Assembly (NCBI RefSeq): GCF_036226465.1
Contig: NZ_CP108476.1
Coordinates: forward strand, 6,448,001 to 6,512,000
Direction of reading: 5' to 3'
DNA length: 64,000 nt
Source of the DNA: Kitasatospora sp. NBC_01250
Lineage (GTDB): Bacteria; Actinomycetota; Actinomycetes; Streptomycetales; Streptomycetaceae
Shown piece by piece: positions 53,320 to 61,895 of the stretch (within the stretch, counting starts at the first letter, position 1; every line of letters starts with the position of its first letter). A model generated the notes under the pieces. It worked only from the letters and a program-made list of their open reading frames with translations, was not told the origin of the DNA and did no database searches. A program made the position numbers and the translations under genes.

Positions 53320-54144
53320 ATGAGCGACGGAATCATGAAGCGTATGGGGCTGATCTTCAAGTCCAAGGCCAACAAGGCCCTGGACCGTGCAGAAGATCCG
53401 CGCGAGACGCTCGACTACTCGTACCAGAAGCAGCTTGAACTGCTGCAGAAGGTGCGCAGGGGCGTGGCGGACGTCGCCACCTCGCGCAAGCGCCTGGAGC
53501 TGCAGCTGACGCAGCTCCAGCAGCAGTCCGCGAAGTACGAGGACCAGGGCCGCAAGGCGCTCTCCCTGGGCCGTGAGGACCTCGCGCGCGAGGCGCTCAC
53601 CCGCAAGTCCGCGATGCAGTCGCAGATCAACGACCTGGAGGTGCAGTACCAGCAGCTCCAGGCCGAGGAGGAGAAGCTCACGCTCGCCTCCCAGCGGCTG
53701 CAGGCCAAGGTGGACGCCTTCCGCACCAAGAAGGAGACCATCAAGGCCACCTACACCGCCGCCCAGGCGCAGACCCGGATCGCGGAGTCCTTCTCCGGGA
53801 TCTCGGAGGAGATGGGCGACGTGGGCCTCGCGATCCAGCGGGCCGAGGACAAGACCGCGCAGATGCAGGCCCGTGCCGGTGCGATCGACGAGCTGCTCGC
53901 CTCGGGCGCGCTGGACGACTCCAGCGGCCTGGGCCGCAAGGACGACATCGAGGCCGAGCTGGAGCGGGTGGCCGGCGGCAGCGACGTCGAGCTGGAGCTG
54001 GCCCGGATGAAGGCCGAGCTCGGCGGTGGGCCCTCGTCGGGCCCGGCCGCGATCGAGCAGGGCAACGGTGGTGGCGCTCAGCAGCACGGTGGTGGCCAGG
54101 CACAGCAGGACACCCCGCCGCCGAGCATCAACTACCACAAGTAA
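53320..54144 (+). CDS. pspA: PspA/IM30-family membrane-stress protein
   Basis: 274 residues from ATG 53320. It starts GIMKRMGLIFKSKANKALD, an amphipathic helix for membrane binding, followed by long coiled-coil helices with DYSYQKQLELLQKVRRGVADVATSRKRLE and LREDLAREAL. The coil region ends near residue 220; a low-complexity Gly/Gln tail follows. PspA/IM30 proteins assemble on damaged membrane and support envelope integrity. pspAA follows on the same strand. Confidence 0.94.
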   Translation: MSDGIMKRMGLIFKSKANKALDRAEDPRETLDYSYQKQLELLQKVRRGVADVATSRKRLELQLTQLQQQSAKYEDQGRKALSLGREDLAREALTRKSAMQSQINDLEVQYQQLQAEEEKLTLASQRLQAKVDAFRTKKETIKATYTAAQAQTRIAESFSGISEEMGDVGLAIQRAEDKTAQMQARAGAIDELLASGALDDSSGLGRKDDIEAELERVAGGSDVELELARMKAELGGGPSSGPAAIEQGNGGGAQQHGGGQAQQDTPPPSINYHK

Positions 54145-54179
54145 CGTCGGCCGCTTCGACAGCAGGGAGAGACGCCAGC

Positions 54180-54473
54180 ATGATCATGAGGATCATGGGT
54201 GAGGGCCAGTTCCAGGTGGCGGACGAGCACCTGAACCGGCTGAACCAGCTCGACGACGAGCTGCTCACCGCTCTGGAATCGGGGGACGAGAAGGCTTTCC
54301 GGGCCAGCCTGGGCAGCCTGCTCAGCGCGGTCCGCGAGGTCGGTTCCCCGCTGCCGGACGACTCGCTGGAGCCGTCCGAGCTGATCCTGCCGGACGAGGG
54401 CGCGTCGCTCGATCAGGTCCGCGAGCTGCTGCGGACCGAGGGCGACGGACTGATTCCGGGTCTGCCGGAGTAG
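54180..54473 (+). CDS. PspA-associated protein PspAA
   Basis: 97 residues. IMGEGQFQVADEHLNRLNQLDDELLTALE and ELLRTEGDGLIPGLPE are conserved in the small protein that follows pspA in actinobacteria. Alternating start choices (ATG 54180 or the ATG two codons on) make little difference. Ends before a strong terminator. Confidence 0.88.
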   Translation: MIMRIMGEGQFQVADEHLNRLNQLDDELLTALESGDEKAFRASLGSLLSAVREVGSPLPDDSLEPSELILPDEGASLDQVRELLRTEGDGLIPGLPE

Positions 54474-54480
54474 GGACGAA

Positions 54481-54527
54481 CGGCTGAGGGGCGGCACCCA
54501 CCACAGGTGGGCGCCGCCCCTCAGCCG
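54481..54527. terminator. Bidirectional terminator, pspAA versus nadA
   Basis: 15-bp perfect stem (54481-54495 and 54513-54527) with a partly self-complementary loop, between two convergent genes. Confidence 0.85.
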
Positions 54528-54551
54528 TTCGCGCTGCCTCGGCCGGTGCCG

Positions 54552-55733
54552 TTACGGCAGGGCCAGCATCCGGTCCAGCGCGGCCTTGGCGTACTTCTCG
54601 GTCTCCGGGTCGACGGTGATCACGTTCGGCACCCGCCCCTCGACCAGCGACTCCAGCGCCCAGACCAGGTGCGGCAGGTCGATCCGGTTCATCGTGGAGC
54701 AGAAGCAGACCGAGCGGTCCAGGAAGACGATCTCCTTGTCCGGGTGCGCCTTGGCGAGGCGGCGGACCAGGTTGAGCTCGGTGCCGATCGCCCACTTGGA
54801 GCCGGGCTCGGCGGCCTCCAGGGCCTTGATGATGTACTCGGTCGAGCCCACCTCGTCGGCTGCCGCGACCACCTCGTGGCGGCACTCGGGGTGCACCAGC
54901 ACGTTCACGCCCGGGATCCGCTCGCGGACCTCCGCGACCGAGTCCACCGTGAACCGGCCGTGCACCGAGCAGTGGCCGCGCCACAGGATCATCTTGGCGT
55001 CCCGCAGCTGCTCGGCGGTCAGCCCGCCGTTCGGCTTGTGCGGGTTGTAGAGCACGCAGTCGTCCAGCGAGAAGCCCATGTCCCGCACCGCGGTGTTGCG
55101 CCCCAGGTGCTGGTCCGGCAGGAAGAGCACCTTCTGGCCCTGCTCGAAGGCCCACTCCAGTGCGCGCTTGGCGTTGGAGGAGGTGCAGATGGTGCCGCCG
55201 TGCCGGCCGGTGAAGGCCTTGATGTCGGCGGAGGAGTTCATGTACGAGACCGGGACGGTGACGTCGGCTATGCCGGCCTCGGTCAGCACGTCCCAGCACT
55301 CGGCGACCTGCTCGGCGGTGGCCATGTCGGCCATCGAGCAGCCGGCCGCGAGGTCGGGCAGGATGACCCGCTGGGCGTCGCCGGTGAGGATGTCCGCGGA
55401 CTCGGCCATGAAGTGCACGCCGCAGAAGACGATGTACTCGGCCTCCGGACGGCCGGCGGCGTCCCGGGCGAGCTTGAAGGAGTCACCGGTGACGTCGGCG
55501 AACTCGATGACCTCGTCGCGCTGGTAGTGGTGCCCCAGGATGAACACCCGGTCGCCGAGCTCGGCCTTGGCGGCGCGGGCGCGCTCCACCAGGTCCGGGT
55601 CGGAGGCGGGCGGGAGGTCGCCGGGGCACTCCACGCCGCGCTCGCTGTTCGGGTCGGCCTGGCGGCCGAGCAGCAGCAGGGCGAGCGGCGTGGCGGTCGG
55701 CTCGGTGAACGTGGTGTCAACGGTGGTGGTCAC
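54552..55733 (-). CDS. nadA: Quinolinate synthase
   Basis: 393 residues from GTG 55733. Condenses iminoaspartate and dihydroxyacetone phosphate for NAD synthesis with a 4Fe-4S cluster. Seen: FILGHHYQRDEVIEFADVTGDS, IVFCGVHFMAESADIL (cluster Cys), LPDLAAGCSMADMA, PVSYMNSSADIKA, VHPECRHEV (cluster Cys), and VCFCSTMNRIDL (last cluster Cys). Length fits the long actinobacterial type. Three palindromes lie upstream. nadB and nadC are not in the window. Confidence 0.96.
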   Translation of the reverse strand: MTTTVDTTFTEPTATPLALLLLGRQADPNSERGVECPGDLPPASDPDLVERARAAKAELGDRVFILGHHYQRDEVIEFADVTGDSFKLARDAAGRPEAEYIVFCGVHFMAESADILTGDAQRVILPDLAAGCSMADMATAEQVAECWDVLTEAGIADVTVPVSYMNSSADIKAFTGRHGGTICTSSNAKRALEWAFEQGQKVLFLPDQHLGRNTAVRDMGFSLDDCVLYNPHKPNGGLTAEQLRDAKMILWRGHCSVHGRFTVDSVAEVRERIPGVNVLVHPECRHEVVAAADEVGSTEYIIKALEAAEPGSKWAIGTELNLVRRLAKAHPDKEIVFLDRSVCFCSTMNRIDLPHLVWALESLVEGRVPNVITVDPETEKYAKAALDRMLALP

Positions 55734-55788
55734 GGGCGGGTGCCCTCCTGATGCGGCCGGACACTCCCAGCCTTCTCGTCTATCTGAC

Positions 55789-55846
55789 GTTATCTATGAT
55801 AACCCGTTCGCGTCAGTCTGACGATGGCCATCATGTCAATGTGACA
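55789..55846. promoter_or_regulatory. Three stacked palindromes between nadA and an oxidoreductase gene
   Basis: GTTATC-TAT-GATAAC (55789-55803), CGTCAG-T-CTGACG (55811-55823) and TGTCA-ATG-TGACA (55834-55846). Centres are about 20-23 bp apart. This is the most structured intergenic DNA of the housekeeping part and probably binds a NAD-linked or redox repressor; I cannot name it. Confidence 0.55.
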
Positions 55847-55952
55847 CGAACGACTCGACGCGATGTCCGACTCCTTTCGGCCCTGCGTGTGGACCTGACG
55901 CAACGTCGGCGCGGAGCTGCCGATCCGGCGGACGAGCGTGTTTCCTAGGGGC

Positions 55953-56882
55953 ATGAAGGCAATCGCGATCAACAGGTACGGCGGCCCCGAGGTCGTCGAG
56001 TACGTCGAGCTGCCCGATCCCAAGGTGGCTCCCGACACGGTCCTGGTCCGGGTCAGGGCGGCAGGGGTGAACCCGGTCGACTGGCAGGTCCGCGAGGGCC
56101 GCCTGGAGCCCGTGATGGACGCGCACTTCCCGCTGATCCTGGGCTGGGACGTGGCCGGCGTGGTCGAGCGGGTGGGTGCCGCGGTCACCGAGTACCGGGT
56201 CGGCGACGAGGTGATGGGCTACGTGCGCAAGGACGCCATCCAGCACGGCACCTACGCCGAGCTGGTCGCGGCCCCGGTGCGGACCCTGGCGCGCAAGCCC
56301 GCCGCGCTCGGCTGGGCGCAGGCCGCCGGGCTCCCACTGGCCGGGCTGACCGCCTACCAGGGCCTGGTCCACGCGCTGGCGGTCGGCGCCGGCGACACGC
56401 TGCTGATCCACGCGGCGGCCGGCGGGGTCGGCGGCCTGGCCACCCAGATCGCGGTGGCCCGCGGCGCCCGGGTGATCGGCACCGCGAGCGCGCACAACCA
56501 CGACTACCTGCGCTCGCTGGGCGCCGAGCCGGTGAGCTACGGCGAGGGCCTGGTGGAGCGGGTGCGCGCGCTGGCGCCCGACGGCGTGGACGCGGCCTTC
56601 GCCCTGGTCGGCGGCGCGGAGGCGCTGGAGTCCTCCCGTGCGCTGGTCAAGGACCCGGCCAGGATCGTCTCGATCGTCGACCCCGAGGTGATGGCCGTCG
56701 GCGGCCGGCTGGTCTTCGTGCGCCCGGACGCCGCGGACCTCGCGGCCCTGGGCGAGCTGGCCGAGAGCGGCCGGCTGACCGTCACCGTCGCCTCGACCTT
56801 CCCGCTGGCCCAGGCCGCCTCCGCACAGCTCCTGATCGCCGAGGGGCGGACCCGGGGCAAGATCGTGCTGCTGGTTTCCTGA
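55953..56882 (+). CDS. NADP-dependent quinone-oxidoreductase-type enzyme (MDR family)
   Basis: 309 residues from ATG 55953. N-terminal GroES-like part with VRVRAAGVNPVDWQVREG and LGWDVAGVVERVGAAV; NADPH-binding motif LLIHAAAGGVGGLATQIAVARGARVIGTAS. No structural zinc Cys cluster, so it belongs to the zinc-free quinone oxidoreductase branch. Substrate unknown. Divergent from nadA across the palindromes. Confidence 0.92.
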   Translation: MKAIAINRYGGPEVVEYVELPDPKVAPDTVLVRVRAAGVNPVDWQVREGRLEPVMDAHFPLILGWDVAGVVERVGAAVTEYRVGDEVMGYVRKDAIQHGTYAELVAAPVRTLARKPAALGWAQAAGLPLAGLTAYQGLVHALAVGAGDTLLIHAAAGGVGGLATQIAVARGARVIGTASAHNHDYLRSLGAEPVSYGEGLVERVRALAPDGVDAAFALVGGAEALESSRALVKDPARIVSIVDPEVMAVGGRLVFVRPDAADLAALGELAESGRLTVTVASTFPLAQAASAQLLIAEGRTRGKIVLLVS

Positions 56883-56889
56883 CCGGGCT

Positions 56890-56912
56890 CGCCGGTGGAC
56901 TGATCACCGGCG
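56890..56912. terminator. Possible terminator after the oxidoreductase gene
   Basis: CGCCGGTG and CACCGGCG form an 8-bp stem with a 7-nt loop, 8 bp after the stop. Confidence 0.5.
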
Positions 56913-56988
56913 ACCGGGAGAATGGTTCGGTAGCCCCACCTGACGGCACCCCCACCTGTCAGCCCCGAGCCTGGAGACCCCGCACCGC

Positions 56989-57459
56989 ATGAGCGAGCAG
57001 AGCGACCGATTCAGAGCGTCCGGGGGCGTCGTGCTCGACGAGACCGATCGCCTGCTCCTGGCCCACCTGGGCCGGGACGGGCGGGCCTCGTACGCCGAGA
57101 TCGGCCTGCTCGCCAACCTCTCCGCCACCGCCGTGCGCCGCCGGATCGACCGGCTGCGCTCGCGCGGCGTGGTGCGCGGCTTCACCGTGGTGCTCGACCC
57201 CGAGGTGCTCGGCTGGCAGACCGAGGCCTTCGTGGAGATCTACTGCCGCGAGCGCACCGCTCCCGAGGAGATCCTGGCCAGCCTGCGCCAGTTCGCCGAG
57301 GTGGTCGCCGCCTGGACGGTCACCGGCGACCCGGACGCGCTCGTCCATCTGCGTGCCGCCGACACCCGGCACCTGGAGGCCGTCATCGAACGGATCCGGC
57401 GTGAGCCCGGCGTGCAGCGCAGCCGCAGCTCGGTGGTGCTGTCGCAGCTGATCGGCTAG
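56989..57459 (+). CDS. AsnC/Lrp-family transcriptional regulator
   Basis: 156 residues. N-terminal HTH: LDETDRLLLAHLGRDGRASYAEIGLLANLSATAVRRRIDRL, then the RAM effector domain (FTVVLDPEVLGWQTEAFVEIYC ... VTGDPDALVHLRAADTRHLEAVI). Such proteins sense amino acids and oligomerise. It sits directly upstream of a PLP decarboxylase on the same strand, so regulating that gene is the obvious idea. Confidence 0.93.
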   Translation: MSEQSDRFRASGGVVLDETDRLLLAHLGRDGRASYAEIGLLANLSATAVRRRIDRLRSRGVVRGFTVVLDPEVLGWQTEAFVEIYCRERTAPEEILASLRQFAEVVAAWTVTGDPDALVHLRAADTRHLEAVIERIRREPGVQRSRSSVVLSQLIG

Positions 57460-57629
57460 CCGGAGCCCTCGCCGGTGCCCGCGCAGGAATCCTGCGCGAC
57501 CCGGGTCGAACACGCTCGAAAGCTGCCTGAACCGGCGCATTCGGACGCGCGGGCGCTCCGCTCCGCTGCCTAGGCTGATCTTCAGATCTGAGCCGAAGAT
57601 CAGAGCAGTCAGAGCCCGAGGAGCCCCCC

Positions 57630-59000
57630 GTGTCCGCAGCCGTCCCGCACCGCATGCACCAGCCCGACAACGACCTGGTCGACCTGGTCTTCGGCTACAT
57701 GCGCGAGCGCCTGCAGTACGACCCGGTGCCGCTGGACCACCCCGGGGACGGCGAGCAGCTGCGGGCCCACCTGGCCGGCCTGCTGAACGAGCGCGGCAAC
57801 GCCCCCGCCGACGTGCTCAAGCTCTACGACCACGAGCTGTCCCGCGCGGTGATCTCCGCCGACAGCCCGCGCTACCTCTCCTTCATCCCGTGCGCGCCGA
57901 CCAAGGCCGCGCTGCTCTTCGACATGGTGGTCTCCTGCGCCTCGCTGCAGGGCATCTCCTGGCTGGAGGCGGCCGGCGCGATCGCGGCCGAGAACCAGGT
58001 GCTGCGCCTGATAGCCGACCGGGCCGGGCTGCCGCAGACGGCCGGCGGCACCTTCGTCTCGGGCGGCTCGGCGGGCAACCTCTCCGCACTGGTGGTGGCC
58101 CGCGACGCGGCCCGCCGCAGGCTGGGCGTCGGACCGGAGGCCCGGCTGCGGGTCGCGGTGGCCGACCAGGTGCACTCCTCGGTCAAGAACACCTTCAACA
58201 TCATCGGCGTCGAGGCCTTCAAGGTCCCCACCGTGGACCGCCGCTTCACCGGCGAGGCGCTGCGCGCCGCCCTGGCGGCCGACCCGAACCCGGAGACGGT
58301 GATCGCGGTGGTCGGCACCGCCGGCACCACCAACGAGGGCATCATCGACGACCTGCAGGGCCTGTCCGAGGTGACCCGCGAGCGCGGCCTGTGGTTCCAC
58401 GTGGACGGCGCCTACGGCGGCGCGGGCCTCTTCGCCCCCTCGGTGCGCGAGCGCTACAACGGCATCGAGCACGCCGACTCCTTCGTGGTCGACCCGCACA
58501 AGTGGCTCTTCGCGCCCTTCGACTGCGCCGCGCTGATCTACCGCGAGCCGCGCCTGGCCAAGGCCGTGCACACCCAGGACGCGGGCTACCTGGACGTGCT
58601 GCACCACGAGGGCGACGAGTGGAACCCCACCGACTACGCCTACCACCTGACCCGCCGGGCCCGTGGCCTGCCGCTCTGGTTCTCGCTCGCGGTGCACGGC
58701 ACCCAGGCCTACACCGACGCGATCGAGGCCGGCCTCACGCTGGCCCGGGAGACTGCGGAAACGATTCGCCGCACCGAGCACCTGGAGCTGCTGCACGACC
58801 CGCAGCTGTCCGCCGTCTGCTTCCGCCGCACCGGCTGGACCGAGCAGGACTACTACGCCTGGTCGCAGCGGCTGCTCGCCGACCAGATCGGCTTCGTCAC
58901 CCCGACCGGCTGGGACGGCGAGACGGTCGCCCGGTTCGCCTTCCTGCACCCGGGCACCACGATGGAGATGGTCCAGGAGATCCTGGACACGATGGTCTGA
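57630..59000 (+). CDS. PLP-dependent group II decarboxylase (aromatic amino acid/diaminobutyrate type)
   Basis: 456 residues from GTG 57630 with GAGGAG upstream. Decarboxylase signature FVVDPHKWLFAPFDCAALI with the PLP Lys; FHVDGAYGGAGLF holds the PLP-ring Asp; SGGSAGNLSAL and VADQVHSSVKN (His stacking on PLP) are intact. The family removes CO2 from aromatic L-amino acids or from diaminobutyrate; the substrate cannot be told here. Downstream of an AsnC-type regulator. Cytoplasmic dimer expected. Confidence 0.92.
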   Translation: MSAAVPHRMHQPDNDLVDLVFGYMRERLQYDPVPLDHPGDGEQLRAHLAGLLNERGNAPADVLKLYDHELSRAVISADSPRYLSFIPCAPTKAALLFDMVVSCASLQGISWLEAAGAIAAENQVLRLIADRAGLPQTAGGTFVSGGSAGNLSALVVARDAARRRLGVGPEARLRVAVADQVHSSVKNTFNIIGVEAFKVPTVDRRFTGEALRAALAADPNPETVIAVVGTAGTTNEGIIDDLQGLSEVTRERGLWFHVDGAYGGAGLFAPSVRERYNGIEHADSFVVDPHKWLFAPFDCAALIYREPRLAKAVHTQDAGYLDVLHHEGDEWNPTDYAYHLTRRARGLPLWFSLAVHGTQAYTDAIEAGLTLARETAETIRRTEHLELLHDPQLSAVCFRRTGWTEQDYYAWSQRLLADQIGFVTPTGWDGETVARFAFLHPGTTMEMVQEILDTMV

Positions 59001-59003
59001 CGC

Positions 59004-59885
59004 TCACAGGAAGGCCCCGCTGGGCAGGTAGGGCACCGGCGGCCGCATCCCGCGCAGCGCGAGGCAGCCGCTGTTCGTCAGGCTCAGCCCCAGCTCCAGG
59101 CCGACGTCCACCGCCCACTCCTGCTCGGCGGTGAGGAACCCCACCGTGGCCCCGGTGTCCTCGGGCACCCGGGCCAGCGCCTCGCGCAGCAGCCGCACCG
59201 CCAGCCGTTTCGAGGTGGCCGCCAGCAGCTCGACGCTGCCGCCCAGCCGGTAGCAGTAGCCGCTGCCGAACACGGTGTCGGCCACCAGCAGTTCGTCGTA
59301 GTGCGCGAGCATCAGCCGGTGGTCAGGGCCGTGGGCGGTGCCGCGCAGCCGGCGGTCGATCGAGTCCACCAGCTCCAGGTGGGTCGCGTTGCCCGGGTGC
59401 ACCGGGATGCTGCCGGGGTCCAGCAGGCCGGCCCGGTCGACCGGGCCGGTCAGCCGCATGGTCGGGTGCAGGCTGAAGCCGGCCTTGCGGTAGCGGCGGG
59501 CGGCCGCCGGGTCGGCGGAGACGGTGGTCATGCCGCGCAGGCAGGCCCGGCCGTGCTCGGCGGCCCGCTCCAGCAGCAGCCGGCCCACCCCCTTGCCCTG
59601 GAACTCGGGCAGCACCGCGGTCAGCGCGAGGATCCACATGCCCTCGCGGCGCATCGAGAGCGCGAAGCCGATCGCCCGCCCGTCCTGCTCGGCCAGCCAG
59701 CAGCCCTGCGGGTCGGTGCCGGCCAGGTGCCTGGTGCGCGCCTGGTGCCGGGCGATCTGGGCCGGGGTCGGCGCCGGTCCGGCCCCGGTGCCCGCGGCGC
59801 CCCCCAGCGCGCCGAAGGCCTCGGCCGCGATCAGTCGGACGGTCTCGGCGTCCGCGCGGCTGTCGCGGATCTGACGCAGGATCAT
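59004..59885 (-). CDS. GNAT-family N-acetyltransferase
   Basis: 293 residues from ATG 59885. First GNAT domain: GCWLAEQDGRAIGFALSMRR, WILALTAVLPEFQGKGVGRLLLERAAEHG (acetyl-CoA loop QGKGVG) and AARRYRKAGF. The C-terminal half is a second, degenerate GNAT-like unit (LVADTVFGSGYCYRLGGSVELLAATS, RLLREALARVPE). Acceptor unknown. Convergent with the decarboxylase; only 3 bp between stops. Confidence 0.88.
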   Translation of the reverse strand: MILRQIRDSRADAETVRLIAAEAFGALGGAAGTGAGPAPTPAQIARHQARTRHLAGTDPQGCWLAEQDGRAIGFALSMRREGMWILALTAVLPEFQGKGVGRLLLERAAEHGRACLRGMTTVSADPAAARRYRKAGFSLHPTMRLTGPVDRAGLLDPGSIPVHPGNATHLELVDSIDRRLRGTAHGPDHRLMLAHYDELLVADTVFGSGYCYRLGGSVELLAATSKRLAVRLLREALARVPEDTGATVGFLTAEQEWAVDVGLELGLSLTNSGCLALRGMRPPVPYLPSGAFL

Positions 59886-60120
59886 CCGTCCATCTTCCCG
59901 GTTCGCCGTGGCTGTCCGCGGCTGCTTGCGGGCATCCGACCAGCACCGTCGGGGCTCCGCCCGGCCGAGCGCTCGGTGACCGCCCCGGGCGCGGTGTGCG
60001 AGCATGGATGGACGGAGCGCGGACCACCGTCCGCGGATCGGACCCACTGCCCGGAATCAATCCGGGCGGCCGCTGGTTGGCACTGGCGGCAGTATGTCGT
60101 CATAGACCGGGAGTAAGCAG

Positions 60121-60474
60121 ATGACCGTCCAGGACGAGACCACCGTCGAGAGTGGTCTGCTCCTTACCGATGCCGCTGCGGCCAAGGTGAAGGGCCTGCT
60201 GGATCAGGAAGGCCGCGACGACCTCGCGCTCCGCGTCGCCGTGCAGCCCGGTGGCTGCTCCGGCCTGCGGTACCAGCTCTTCTTCGACGAGCGCTCGCTC
60301 GACGGCGACGTCGTCAAGGACTTCAACGGCGTCAAGGTCGTCACCGACCGGATGAGCGCCCCCTACCTCGGCGGTGCCACGGTGGACTTCGTGGACACGA
60401 TCGAGAAGCAGGGCTTCACCATCGACAACCCGAACGCCACCGGCTCCTGCGCCTGCGGCGACTCGTTCAGCTAG
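60121..60474 (+). CDS. erpA: Iron-sulfur cluster insertion protein, A-type
   Basis: 117 residues, GGGAG 10 nt upstream. LTDAAAAKVKGLLDQEGRDD, then AVQPGGCSGLRYQLFFDE, and the C-terminal SCACGDSFS: the Cys residues (Cys in GGCSG and the CxC pair) bind the cluster that the protein hands to targets. Possible targets in this window are LipA and NadA. Confidence 0.95.
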   Translation: MTVQDETTVESGLLLTDAAAAKVKGLLDQEGRDDLALRVAVQPGGCSGLRYQLFFDERSLDGDVVKDFNGVKVVTDRMSAPYLGGATVDFVDTIEKQGFTIDNPNATGSCACGDSFS

Positions 60475-60480
60475 TTCCTG

Positions 60481-60525
60481 ACGACGGCGGCGGCCCCGGA
60501 ATCCTTCCGGGGCCGCCGCCGTCGT
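60481..60525. terminator. Bidirectional terminator after erpA
   Basis: 21-bp perfect stem (60481-60501 and 60505-60525) with a 3-nt loop, between convergent genes. Confidence 0.88.
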
Positions 60526-60550
60526 GTTCGGGGCCGGTACGCCCCCGCGG

Positions 60551-61282
60551 TCAGTTGCTCGCGCTGACCGGGCCGCCGTTGGGCGCCGACTCCAGCGGCA
60601 CGTCCGCCCCGGTGGAGGAGAGCACCGTGCGGCCCTGCAGCGGCTGGGCGAGGTCCGTGGTCACGCCCTGCTGCTTGACCAGGTCCGGGCAGTTCTGCCC
60701 GGCCGGCGGCTTCTGGGTGATCACCACCTGCACGGTGACCTGGCCCGCCTTGCTCTCGTCCGCCTTCAGGCCGTACTTGTCGCAGACGCCGCCGAAGAAG
60801 AAGATCGTCAGCTGGTTGCCCTTGGCCAGGTAGCTGGACGGCTTCAGCTGCGCCTGCGGGTCCACCGGCAGCGGGGTGACGGGCGACGGGGCGCCGCCGC
60901 CCGGCGTGGTCGGCTGGGCGGGGGCCGGGGTGCCCGGGGCCGACTTGATGGGCGCGCTGGGCGTCGGGTTGCCGGCCGGGGCGCTGGGCTGGGCCGAACC
61001 GGGCGCCGTGGTCGTACCGGCGCCGGCCGAGCCGCCGGCGGAGGGCGTCGGGCTGGCGGAGCCACTGGCGGAACCGCTGGGCGACCCGGTCGCCGACGCG
61101 CCGGTGCTGCTCGCGGCGGCGGTGTTCTTGGCGCTCCCGTCGCTGTTGCAGGCACTGACCGTCGCGGCGAGCGAGAGCAGCAGGGCGGCGGCTGCCAGAC
61201 TCCGCCGCCGGCGCCCGAGCGACCCGTTCGAGCGGGGCGCCGCGCGGTGGTGGAGCTGCTCGGCGGTGGTGTTCTCGTCCAT
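60551..61282 (-). CDS. Secreted Ser/Pro/Ala-rich lipoprotein
   Basis: 243 residues. Basic N-terminus, hydrophobic stretch RSLAAAALLLSLAATVSAC with a lipobox ending in Cys at about residue 45, so it should be a lipoprotein, though the n-region is long. Residues 50-150 are low-complexity Ser/Pro/Gly/Ala/Thr. The C-terminal ~90 residues (SSYLAKGNQLTIFFFGGVCD ... PPAGQNCPDLV) form the likely functional domain with two Cys. Family unknown. Confidence 0.8.
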   Translation of the reverse strand: MDENTTAEQLHHRAAPRSNGSLGRRRRSLAAAALLLSLAATVSACNSDGSAKNTAAASSTGASATGSPSGSASGSASPTPSAGGSAGAGTTTAPGSAQPSAPAGNPTPSAPIKSAPGTPAPAQPTTPGGGAPSPVTPLPVDPQAQLKPSSYLAKGNQLTIFFFGGVCDKYGLKADESKAGQVTVQVVITQKPPAGQNCPDLVKQQGVTTDLAQPLQGRTVLSSTGADVPLESAPNGGPVSASN

Positions 61283-61420
61283 GGTGCGACGTCCTCCAGA
61301 GGTCTGCGGATCCCTACGGCAGCGTTGGCTGCGCGGATGTGACGTGGCACGGCGGGATCCGGTTCCGCTGGGCTGACGCGGACGGGTCAGGAGGAGAGGA
61401 GGGGGCGGCTGGGGCCTGTC

Positions 61421-61660
61421 CTAGACCCCGTACTCGGCCATCCCCGCGACCAACGCGCGGGTGCGGGCGGGCACCGTGATCGGTCCGCCCGGTGCGCCGC
61501 CGGGCTCCTCGCCCCCGGCCAGCAACGGCCAGAAGGCGCCGAGCCGGCGCGAGGAGTCCACCAGCTCGTCGAGGGTGTCGGTGTCCGCCTCGCCCAGGAG
61601 GCCATCGGCCTCGCCCTGTCGTACTCGGCGGGCCTGGACGGGGGAGTGGCTGGCAAGCAT
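61421..61660 (-). CDS. Small protein of unknown function
   Basis: 79 residues from ATG 61660 (longer frame to 61744 is possible). LASHSPVQARRVRQGEADGLLGEADTDTLDELVDSS, then LGAFWPLLAGGEE and ITVPARTRALVAGMAEYGV. Codon use fits a gene; no family recognised. Lies behind the lipoprotein gene in opposite order of transcription distance. Confidence 0.5.
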   Translation of the reverse strand: MLASHSPVQARRVRQGEADGLLGEADTDTLDELVDSSRRLGAFWPLLAGGEEPGGAPGGPITVPARTRALVAGMAEYGV

Positions 61661-61895
61661 CGGTGACTTCCGATCCACGGGGGCGCTTGGACACGCGGCC
61701 TGGGCCCGGTCGCGCGCGGGCGGGAGGCGTATGACGAGCCTCACGTTCGCGACCCTAGGCCGCCGACGCGAATCGGGCCATACCTACCCACAGGTAGTCC
61801 CCCGGACGTGAGCGCGGCCGTTACGACCTTTGACCGTGGTGCTGCCGGGTACCGTAAGGGGGTTCACCTGCTGCCCCCAACCGAGGAGCCCAGTC

